From: Pyxidicoccus xibeiensis
GTDB taxonomy: Bacteria; Myxococcota; Myxococcia; Myxococcales; Myxococcaceae
DNA: 64,000 nucleotides
Assembly: GCF_024198175.1 (NCBI RefSeq)
Contig: NZ_JAJVKV010000003.1
Coordinates: forward strand, 1-64,000
Direction of reading: 5' to 3'
Part shown: positions 9,272 to 16,770 of the stretch, one piece after another
Position numbering within the stretch: the first letter of the stretch is position 1
How the letters are laid out: the number at the start of each line of letters is the position of its first letter
Notes under the pieces: model-generated
Database searches by the model: none
What the model saw: only the letters and a program-made list of their open reading frames with translations
Told to the model about the DNA's origin: nothing
Translations under genes and position numbers: made by a program

Positions 9272-10532
9272 ACGTGGCCTGTTCTTCCACGTCGAACGTC
9301 ATGCCGGCCTTGCGCAGCCGCTCCACCAGCAGCATGCCCATGGACGAGGCCGGAGTGAGCACCCCGCCCTGGACCGGCACCTTGTCGGAGGCGAGGCACA
9401 GGGCCGCCTCGGCGAGCATGCGAGAGGTGGCCGCGTAGCCCGGGTCCCCCTGCGCCGCCACCTTGCCCTTCAGCCGCACCTCGCGCCCCGTGCGCGGCGA
9501 CTTCCCCTCACCCAGCAGGCGCGCCACGAAGAAGCCCTTCTCGCGCTGCTCCGGCGAGGGCCCCTCGCCGGGCGCCGGCAGCACCTTCGTCTCCAGCAGC
9601 TTGCGCAGCGGCTTCACCGACACCAGCCCGAGGAAGCCGCCCAGGCCCGCCGTCATGCTCGCGGCGCGCGCCAGCCCCCTGGGCCCCGGGCCGTAGCCAG
9701 CCACCTCCGTGTAGCGGAAGTCGCGTCCCCACGGGTAGCCGAGCAGCGCATGGCTGCGCCGCACCACGCGCGAGTTCACCATGGCCATGACGAAAGGCCC
9801 CGTCCACTGGCCCGCCTCCTCGCTGTAGCGCACGCGCATGGAGTCGCGCTCGTCGGCGCCACCGCGCTGCTTCGGGTCCGGGTCCAGCGCGTGCGGGTTG
9901 GCGAGGATTCGCCGCACCGACGGGTCCTTCGCCATCTCGTCCACGGCCTGCAGCATGCTGGCCACCGTGCCGCCGCTGGCCCCCGCGCGCATGGGGCCCA
10001 TGTAGAGGCGCACGGAGCCCAGGTGCCCGCCGTGCTTCTCGCGCATGTGCTCCTGCATCATCAGCACGCCCAGGTCCGACGGAATCGAGTCGAAGCCGCA
10101 GGTGTGGACGATGCGCGCGCCGCTGGCCCGGGCCTGCTCGTGGTGGGCGTCAATCATGCGCCGCATCCACTGCACCTCGCCCGTCAGGTCCACGTAGTCC
10201 GTGCGGGCGCGCACGCACGCCGCCACCAGCTCGCTGCCGTGGCGCGCGTAGGGGCCCACGGTGGTGCAGACGACTCGCGTGCGCGACACCAGGGCATCCA
10301 GCGACGCCGCGTCCCGCGCATCCGCCACCAGCAGCGGCAGCTCCGCGCTCCCGGGCGCCAGCGTGGCCAGGCCCCGGCGCACCTCCTCCAGCTTCGTCCG
10401 GTCCCTCCCCGCCAGGGCCCACCGGACACGGTGGGCGTCCTGGTTGCGGGCGAGGTACTCGGCCACGAGGCGCCCGGTGAAGCCGGTGGCACCCCACACG
10501 ATGACGTCGAACTCGGCGGTGGACTTGCTCAT
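9270..10532 (-). CDS. Saccharopine dehydrogenase-like / trans-acting enoyl reductase-type oxidoreductase
   Basis: The 420-residue protein opens with an NAD(P)-binding Rossmann motif, GATGFTG at residues 14-20, followed by the saccharopine-dehydrogenase NADP-binding layout (YVDLTGE, then a CGFDSIPSD motif). CGFDS and the overall length match the family annotated as saccharopine dehydrogenase-like oxidoreductases and trans-acting enoyl reductases, such as mycobacterial Rv2449c/Rv2953-type proteins acting on lipid intermediates. The substrate is not evident here. The gene stands alone: the divergent neighbour is a small membrane protein, and the downstream PhnD-like gene is 75 bp away. A role with the nearby polyketide synthases is possible but not supported by an operon, since they lie on the other side of the divergent gene. 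Confidence 0.85.
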   Translation of the reverse strand: MSKSTAEFDVIVWGATGFTGRLVAEYLARNQDAHRVRWALAGRDRTKLEEVRRGLATLAPGSAELPLLVADARDAASLDALVSRTRVVCTTVGPYARHGSELVAACVRARTDYVDLTGEVQWMRRMIDAHHEQARASGARIVHTCGFDSIPSDLGVLMMQEHMREKHGGHLGSVRLYMGPMRAGASGGTVASMLQAVDEMAKDPSVRRILANPHALDPDPKQRGGADERDSMRVRYSEEAGQWTGPFVMAMVNSRVVRRSHALLGYPWGRDFRYTEVAGYGPGPRGLARAASMTAGLGGFLGLVSVKPLRKLLETKVLPAPGEGPSPEQREKGFFVARLLGEGKSPRTGREVRLKGKVAAQGDPGYAATSRMLAEAALCLASDKVPVQGGVLTPASSMGMLLVERLRKAGMTFDVEEQAT

Positions 10533-10666
10533 GGGCGCGGCACTCTGGACCCGCCCCCCGGAGGAGGCAATAGGTGGACTGACATGAAAGTCACGGTTTC
10601 ACACTGCACCGCCGCGTGCGTCCGTCGGGGCGTCCATGGCACACGGGTTGCTCGAAGGCGCGCGCC

Positions 10667-11212
10667 ATGAGCCGAGCCCCCGAGCCCTTTCCCGGCAGTG
10701 CCCTGCTGCACCCGGTGGTGCTCGGCGCGGTGGGGCTGCTCATCCTCAACGACCACGTCCTGAAGGCCCGCTGGCCGTCCTGGTGGACGGGAAAGCTGTC
10801 CGACCTGGCGGGGCTCGTGATGTTCCCGCTGCTGCTCCAGGCCCTCTGGGAGGTGGCGGCCACGCGCGGCGGGCGGCGGTTCCAGGCCTCGCGCGCGGTG
10901 CTGGTGGCGTGTGTCGTCCTGACGGGGCTGTGCTTCACCGCGGTGAAGACGTCGGCGCTCGCGGGCGGGGCCTGGCAGTGGTCGCTGGGCCTGCTGCAGT
11001 GGCCCTTCCGGTGCGTCTGGGCGCTGGCCCAGGGCCACCGGGTTCCGTCCGTGCTCCCCGTCGAGCACGTGGTGGACGTCACCGACCTCTTGACGCTCCC
11101 CTCGCTGCTCGTCGCCCTGGCGCTGGGCTGGCACCGGTGCGGGAAGGCGTCCGAAAGCACGAAGCCCCAGGTCCGCGAAGAACCTGGGGCCTCTTCCCAG
11201 CGGGATGCCTAG
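10667..11212 (+). CDS. Small four-TM membrane protein of unknown function
   Basis: This 181-residue protein has about four hydrophobic segments (near residues 14-30, 45-65, 80-100 and 145-162), separated by short arginine- and tryptophan-containing loops. A polar C-terminal tail of about 25 residues follows. I recognise no family or catalytic motif. The ATG at 10667 is preferred over a GTG 17 codons upstream because the hydrophobic profile starts shortly after it. It diverges from the reductase gene, leaving 134 bp for both promoters, and converges on the NRPS gene with only 10 bp between the two stop codons. Its last codons contain the hairpin at 11164-11190, so the coding sequence and the NRPS operon's likely terminator share the same bases. 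Confidence 0.75.
   Translation: MSRAPEPFPGSALLHPVVLGAVGLLILNDHVLKARWPSWWTGKLSDLAGLVMFPLLLQALWEVAATRGGRRFQASRAVLVACVVLTGLCFTAVKTSALAGGAWQWSLGLLQWPFRCVWALAQGHRVPSVLPVEHVVDVTDLLTLPSLLVALALGWHRCGKASESTKPQVREEPGASSQRDA
11164..11190 (-). terminator. Probable terminator of the NRPS/PKS operon
   Basis: The arms gccccaggt and acctggggc form a perfect 9-bp stem with a 9-base loop. Read on the minus strand it lies 33 bases past the NRPS stop codon and is followed by a moderately T-rich stretch. It sits inside the last codons of the convergent membrane protein gene. Confidence 0.5.
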
Positions 11213-11222
11213 CGCGCGACGC

Positions 11223-14200
11223 CTACCGGCGGCGGCGCTGCAGGTTCCGCCGGGCGGCCGCTCGCGCCTCACCGCGCGCGGCGACTTCCTTGAGGGCCTC
11301 CTCCTCACCGCTGTCGCCGGAGAGGAAGTTGGAGAGGGCGCGGATGGTGGGGTAGCGGAACAGGTCCACCAGCGTCAGCGGCTTGTCCACCTTGGCCTTC
11401 AGCTTGTCGAGCACCTGGACCATCAGCAGCGAGTGGCCGCCGAGGTCCACGAACTTGTCCTCCACGCCCACCTTGTCGAGCTTGAGGACGTCCTGCCAGA
11501 TGCCGGCCAGGAGCGTCTCCGTCTCGCTCTCGGGGTTGGTGAAGACGGCGCGCGCCTGGGCCGCCTCGGGGGGCGGCAGGGCCTTGCGGTCCACCTTCTT
11601 GTTGGGCGTCTGGGGGAAGGTGGTCAGCGTGACGAAGGCGGCCGGCACCATGTACTCCGGCAGCCGCGCGCGCAGGAAGTCGCGCAGCGCGTCGGCCGCG
11701 GGCGGCTCGCCCGGCTTCGCGATGAGGTAGGCCACCAGCCGCTTGTCGCCCGGCGTGTCCTCGCGGACGACGACGACTGTCTCGCGCACCGCGGGGTGCT
11801 CACCGAGCCGGGACTCGATTTCGCCCAGCTCGATGCGGAAGCCGCGCACCTTCACCTGGTGGTCCAGGCGGCCGATGAACTCCACCAGGCCGTCCTGCCG
11901 CCAGCGCGCGGCGTCACCCGTGCGGTACATCCGCGCGCCCGGCTGCTTCGAGAACGGGTCCGCCACGAAGCGCTCGCGGTCCAGCTCCGGCCGCTGGTGG
12001 TAGCCGCGCACCACGCCCGCGCCGCCGATGTACAGCTCCCCCGTGGCGCCGATGGGCAGCGGGCGCTTCTGGGCGTCCAGCACGTACAGCTGCGTGTTGG
12101 CGATGGGCGTGCCGATGGGCACCCCGTCTCCCACGTTCTTCACCGGGTACGTGGAGGACCAGATGGTCGTCTCCGTCGGCCCGTACATGTTGATGACGTC
12201 GCCGGAGACCGTCTCCGACAGCTGGCGCGCCAGCGGCACGGGGAAGGCCTCGCCGCCCACCATCATCTTCTTCAGGCGCTTGAGGCCCTCACGCGCGCGC
12301 TCCTCGGCCAGCAGCATGCTCGCCTGGGACGGCGTGCACTGCAGGTGCGTCACCTGGTGGCGCTCCATCAGCGCGGGGACCGAGCCGTCCACCTCCACCT
12401 CGCCGGCGGCGGGCTTCACCCCGACGCTGGCGTTGGAGCGCTGGAGCACCTGGGCCAGGAGCGGCAGGTGCTTCATCACCAGCTCCGTGGGGACGCCGAA
12501 GTCCACGAGGCAGGCCACCTCGTCCACGTCGATGCCCTTCATCCTGTCCACGAAGGCAACGCAGTTCTCCACGCTGCCGAAGAGGCCGGACGTCTGGAAG
12601 TAGCGCTCGAAGGAGAAGTCCAGCAGCGCGTCCATCTCCTCGGGGGAGAGGTTGTCGGTGCCGAAGTTCCCGTTGGCCAGGGTGGTCTGCGCCTTGAACG
12701 CCGGGAAGCTCCAGGCCGCCTCCTTGATGAGGCTCACCGAGGACTTGAGGTACGACTTCATCGGGCCGCGGACGACCTCCTTCACGGCGGCCTCCGAGTC
12801 ACCGACGAAGGTGTGCAGCATCAGCGTCACGGTGCCCTTGCCCGGGTGGCCCGCCTTGGCCCACGCCTCGCGGTAGATGGCGATCTTCTGCGCCACCTCC
12901 TCGGGAGACTGGCCCAGGAGGTGCGTGAGCACGTGGCAGCCCGCGCGCGCCGCCTCCTCGAAGGTCTCCGGGTTGCCGGCGGTGGTGACCCAGATGGGCA
13001 GCTCCTTCTGCACCGGCCGGGGAAGCGTCTTCAGCTTCACCGTCTGGCCCGAGCCGCTCTTCGCCTCCAGAGTCTCGCCGCGCCACAGCCGGCGCACGTC
13101 TTCAATCTGCTGGAACATGACCTTCTTGCGGTCCGGGAAGTTCTCCGGCTTCAGCGCGAAGTCATTGGGCTGCCAGCCCGCCGCGAAGGACACGCCCACG
13201 CGGCCGTGGGAGATGTTGTCCACCACGGACCAGTCCTCGGCGATGCGCAGCGTCGGGTGCAGGGGCGACACGAGGCTGCCCGCGCGCAGGTGCACGTTGC
13301 GCGTAATCGCCGCGAGCGCGGCCGAGGTGAGGGCCGGGTTCGGGAACAGGCCGCCGAACGCGTGGAAGTGCCGCTCCGGCGTCCAGACGGCCTTGAAGCC
13401 GTGGGTGTCCGCGAAGCGCACGCTGTCCATCAGCAAATCGTAGCGCCCCTCGGGCCGCTCCCCCTCGTCGCTGGAGAAGTAGAAGAGGCTGAAGTCCATG
13501 GCGCGCGAGGCGTGCTGGCCCTCCTGCGCGGCGCCGTGCCGCTCCGCGTGGATGACCACCGTGAAGCCCCGGGTGAGCGTCCACAGCAGCTCCAGCACGG
13601 AGATGTCGAAGTTGAGGCTGGTGACGGCGAGCCACGTGCCGCGCTCGGTGCCCAGCCGCTCGTCCATGCCGACGCCGAAGTTCACGACGTTGCGGTGCTC
13701 AATCATCACGCCCTTGGGCTTGCCGGTGCTGCCCGAGGTGTAGATGACGTACGCGAGGCTGCTGGCGTCGCCCGGAGGCGTCTGGACGTCCGCCGAGGCC
13801 GAGATTCGCTCCCACGCCTCGTCCACCGCGAGGACCTGCTTCGCGGCGGGGGGCACGCGCTTGAGCAGCCGCTCCTGGGTGAGCACCAGGTGGCACCCCG
13901 CGTCCTCCACCATGAAGGCGATGCGCTCGGGCGGGTAGGCCGGGTCCAGAGGGACGTAGCAGCCGCCCGCCTTGTGGGTGGCCAGCACGCCCACCATCAT
14001 CTCCAGCGAGCGCTCCATGAAGATGCCCACGCGCACGTCCCGGCCCACGCCGGCGCCGCGCAGGTGGCGCGCGAGCACGTCGCTGCGCGCATCCAGCTCG
14101 CGGTAGGTCAGCGTGGCGCCGCGGCAGACCAGGGCGACCGCGTCCGGGGTGCGGCGGGCCTGCGTCTGGAAGAGCGAGTGGACGGTGGCGTCGGCCGGGA

Positions 14201-15902
14201 AGTCGCGGCGGGTGTCGTTCCACTTGCCCAGCAGCAGCCGCTCCTCCGCGCCCAGCAGGTCGTGCGCGCCGACAGGCCGGCTCGGGGCCTCCTTGAGCGA
14301 CGCGAGGAACGCGGCGAGCTGGCGGGCCACGTCGTCCACGCGGCCCTTCTCCACGCGCGTGGCGTCGAAGACGAAGCGCGCCTGGCTTCCGTCCGCGTCC
14401 ACCGCGACGGTCAGGGCCGCGCCGGGGACGAGGTGGGCCGGCTCGCCGGCGCCCGCGATGCGCAGGGCGACCGGGTAGGCCACCTCGCCGCCGTGGCGCT
14501 GCAGGCCGGACAGCTGCGGGGAGCGGCCGAGCACGTCCCTCGCGAGCGCGCCCTTGTCGCGCAGCTGCGTCAGCGCCTTGCGGAAGGCGGCGGCCGCCAG
14601 CTCCGGCGCGTCCTGCAGGGGCAGCTCCAGGCGCAGCGGGAGCTGCGAGGCGAAGAAGCCCTCCACGTCCCGGATGCGACCACGCGTGCCGGCGTCGCTG
14701 AAGCCCACGTCGAAGCGCGGCTCCGGGGACAGGCGCGACAGGAAGGCGGCGGCGGTGAACAGCAGCCGCTCGTCGGCCGGCAGGTCCGTGGCCCAGCCCG
14801 GGGCCACGTCACTGGCGGAGAGCGTCAGCGCGTGCGTCCCCTCCTCCTTCGAGCTGCCGCCCAGGAACGGGAGGTCCGGCGGCGCGAGCGTCTCCAGCCG
14901 GTGGAGGAAGAACGCCTCCGCCTTGCCGGCGATGGGGCCCACCTCGGACAGCCGCGCGCGGAGCTCCGCGGGGGCCGCCGGGAGGACGTCGCCCACCGCG
15001 AGCCCGCGAGGCCCCAGCAGGTCCGCCCACGTCAGGGGCGCGCCGCACAGGCCCTTGGGGCCCTTGAGCGTGAGGTCTCCGCCGCCGAAGGCCAGCGTCA
15101 GCGCGTCACCCTCGATGGCGACGATGGTGCCCGGCGCGGAGTCGGAGCCCTCCTCCACGCGGCGCGACTCGGAGATGGCGACGGGCGCGCTGCCCAGCCA
15201 CAGCTTGGCGAACGCGAGCGGGTTGGGATAGCCGCCGTAGTCCAGCGCCGCCACCAGCGCGCGCGCGTCCTCCACGTCGCCGTGGGTGTCCAGCAGCGAC
15301 GCCGCGTCCGGGCGCTGCGCCATGCCGAAGTAGCTGCGCTGGGAGAAGTCCTGCTCGACGGGCGTGGCGCGGCCCTCGACGAGCTCCTCGGCCAGCTCGG
15401 CGAACGTCTCCATGCCCAGCGTGTAGCAGCGCGCGTTGAGGCTGAAGGCCGTCTCGTTGGGGGCGACGTCGAAGAGGCGCTGCTTGAGGATGCGGCCCTT
15501 GTCCGCGCCCGACGTCATCTCGTGCCAGGTGACGCCGTGCTGGGGCTCGCGGTGCAGCAGCGCCCAGGACGTGACGTTGAGGCCGGCGTAGCGCGGCAGC
15601 GGACCGTCGTGGAAGTTGATGGCCATGCGGCGGGGCAGCCGCAGCACCTCGTCCTTCACCAGGCTCAGGTTGACGATGCTGAAGAGCCAGTCGAAGGGCG
15701 CCTTCGACAGGAAGGGCAGTACCTGCTCCCCGGGCGGCACGTGGGGAATGGCCTGCTCCTCCGCCCATTTCTGGAGGGAAGGCTCGCGCGTGACGAGCCC
15801 GAGAATCCGGACGCCCCGCTCTTGCAGCGCCTGGGCGCAGGGAACGACGAGGGTGCCCTCGCCGATGATGAAGCAGGTGGGCGACTCAGCAGCCGCGGTC
15901 AT
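11223..15902 (-). CDS. NRPS starter-like protein: formyltransferase, half C domain, monooxygenase-interrupted A domain, carrier
   Basis: This 1559-residue synthetase has four parts. Residues 1 to about 315 are a methionyl-tRNA-formyltransferase-like domain with its C-terminal subdomain; N96, H98 and D134 keep the spacing of Fmt N106/H108/D144. About 315-560 match only the C-terminal half of a condensation domain, with no HHxxxDG. The adenylation domain starts near 580 (A3 YTSGSTGKPKG near 720). It is interrupted after A4 by a luciferase-like flavin monooxygenase of about 340 residues (about 800-1140), then resumes (A5 MYGPTET, A7 YRTGD, A8, A10 NKKVDRKALP). A peptidyl carrier with LGGHSL near 1489 closes the chain. 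Similar interrupted A domains are known in myxothiazol MtaG and in some oxidising starter modules. It probably loads, N-formylates and oxidises an amino acid. It is the last gene of the operon, 40 bp after the hydrolase. Confidence 0.93.
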   Translation of the reverse strand: MTAAAESPTCFIIGEGTLVVPCAQALQERGVRILGLVTREPSLQKWAEEQAIPHVPPGEQVLPFLSKAPFDWLFSIVNLSLVKDEVLRLPRRMAINFHDGPLPRYAGLNVTSWALLHREPQHGVTWHEMTSGADKGRILKQRLFDVAPNETAFSLNARCYTLGMETFAELAEELVEGRATPVEQDFSQRSYFGMAQRPDAASLLDTHGDVEDARALVAALDYGGYPNPLAFAKLWLGSAPVAISESRRVEEGSDSAPGTIVAIEGDALTLAFGGGDLTLKGPKGLCGAPLTWADLLGPRGLAVGDVLPAAPAELRARLSEVGPIAGKAEAFFLHRLETLAPPDLPFLGGSSKEEGTHALTLSASDVAPGWATDLPADERLLFTAAAFLSRLSPEPRFDVGFSDAGTRGRIRDVEGFFASQLPLRLELPLQDAPELAAAAFRKALTQLRDKGALARDVLGRSPQLSGLQRHGGEVAYPVALRIAGAGEPAHLVPGAALTVAVDADGSQARFVFDATRVEKGRVDDVARQLAAFLASLKEAPSRPVGAHDLLGAEERLLLGKWNDTRRDFPADATVHSLFQTQARRTPDAVALVCRGATLTYRELDARSDVLARHLRGAGVGRDVRVGIFMERSLEMMVGVLATHKAGGCYVPLDPAYPPERIAFMVEDAGCHLVLTQERLLKRVPPAAKQVLAVDEAWERISASADVQTPPGDASSLAYVIYTSGSTGKPKGVMIEHRNVVNFGVGMDERLGTERGTWLAVTSLNFDISVLELLWTLTRGFTVVIHAERHGAAQEGQHASRAMDFSLFYFSSDEGERPEGRYDLLMDSVRFADTHGFKAVWTPERHFHAFGGLFPNPALTSAALAAITRNVHLRAGSLVSPLHPTLRIAEDWSVVDNISHGRVGVSFAAGWQPNDFALKPENFPDRKKVMFQQIEDVRRLWRGETLEAKSGSGQTVKLKTLPRPVQKELPIWVTTAGNPETFEEAARAGCHVLTHLLGQSPEEVAQKIAIYREAWAKAGHPGKGTVTLMLHTFVGDSEAAVKEVVRGPMKSYLKSSVSLIKEAAWSFPAFKAQTTLANGNFGTDNLSPEEMDALLDFSFERYFQTSGLFGSVENCVAFVDRMKGIDVDEVACLVDFGVPTELVMKHLPLLAQVLQRSNASVGVKPAAGEVEVDGSVPALMERHQVTHLQCTPSQASMLLAEERAREGLKRLKKMMVGGEAFPVPLARQLSETVSGDVINMYGPTETTIWSSTYPVKNVGDGVPIGTPIANTQLYVLDAQKRPLPIGATGELYIGGAGVVRGYHQRPELDRERFVADPFSKQPGARMYRTGDAARWRQDGLVEFIGRLDHQVKVRGFRIELGEIESRLGEHPAVRETVVVVREDTPGDKRLVAYLIAKPGEPPAADALRDFLRARLPEYMVPAAFVTLTTFPQTPNKKVDRKALPPPEAAQARAVFTNPESETETLLAGIWQDVLKLDKVGVEDKFVDLGGHSLLMVQVLDKLKAKVDKPLTLVDLFRYPTIRALSNFLSGDSGEEEALKEVAARGEARAAARRNLQRRRR

Positions 15903-15942
15903 GCGTGTCTCCGATTCCAGGAAAGTTCGAGGGTCCCATGTC

Positions 15943-16770
15943 TCAGGGGTCCAACCCGGCCCGGGCCTCGGCGAGGGCGGCTGGATGTTTCAGAAGCTCA
16001 GAGTGCCCTACGCCCGGGAACGACTGGAAGGAGCCCCCCAGCCGGCGGGCAAGCTCCTCCCCATGGGCAGGAGGCAGGGCCCCGTCCGCCAGCCCGTGCA
16101 GCACCCGGACGGGTGGCAGGCCCGCGGCGGCGAGGGAGAGGTTGTCGTACCGGTCCGGAGTCCACAGCCGGCCCCAGAGCCCCTTGTCCGTCACGTCCAT
16201 CTCGGTGAAGGGCGCCATCAGCACCAGGCCCCGCGCGGGCGTCCCGTCCTGCTCGAGGGCGTGGGCCGCCGCGAGCGCCGCCTGGCTTCCCATGGAGAAG
16301 CCCACGAGGTGGAGCGAGGCCGGGTCCACCTTGTGGGTGGCCACCAGCCAGCGCACCGCGGCCCGGGCGCCGGCCTGGAGCGCCTCCGGCGAGGGCTTCC
16401 CGGGAGAGCTGTCGAAGCCCGGCGGCGCCACCGCGGCCAGCCCGAGCCCCCGGCCTGCGTCCAGCGACTCGAGGACGCTGCGCGCCTCCGCGAGGTAGCC
16501 CGGCCCGTTGCCGCCGAAGAAGACCACCCAGCGTGACTGCCCCGGCGCGGGAGGCCGCGTCAGCGCCCGCTGGAGCGGGGGGCCCTGGACCTCCGAGAGG
16601 CTCCACCCTCCCGTGGCCAGCGCGGCGCCCGCCTCGGCGGACAGGGGCGTGCCGTCATAGGGGAACGGTCCCGGTGCCTTCGACCTGCCCTGCCCGCCGA
16701 GCTTCACCGAGACCACCCCCAGGGCGCCCACGAGCGCCACGACGACGAGCAGCCACTTCCTCCGCTTCAC
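15943..16770 (-). CDS. Membrane-anchored alpha/beta hydrolase inside the NRPS/PKS operon
   Basis: This 275-residue protein begins with a basic N-terminus and one hydrophobic segment (residues 6-24) that reads as an uncleaved anchor or signal. An alpha/beta-hydrolase fold follows, with a complete triad: Ser159 in GFSMGS, Asp229 in HGLADG and His256 in GVGHS. The start ATGA overlaps the PKS stop by four bases, so translation of the two is coupled. In a biosynthetic operon such a protein could trim or release the product, act as a proofreading thioesterase, or process the product outside the cytoplasm, as the anchor suggests. The substrate is unknown. It is too short for the S9 peptidase family and resembles small serine hydrolases or BAAT/DLH-like esterases. 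Confidence 0.88.
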   Translation of the reverse strand: MKRRKWLLVVVALVGALGVVSVKLGGQGRSKAPGPFPYDGTPLSAEAGAALATGGWSLSEVQGPPLQRALTRPPAPGQSRWVVFFGGNGPGYLAEARSVLESLDAGRGLGLAAVAPPGFDSSPGKPSPEALQAGARAAVRWLVATHKVDPASLHLVGFSMGSQAALAAAHALEQDGTPARGLVLMAPFTEMDVTDKGLWGRLWTPDRYDNLSLAAAGLPPVRVLHGLADGALPPAHGEELARRLGGSFQSFPGVGHSELLKHPAALAEARAGLDP

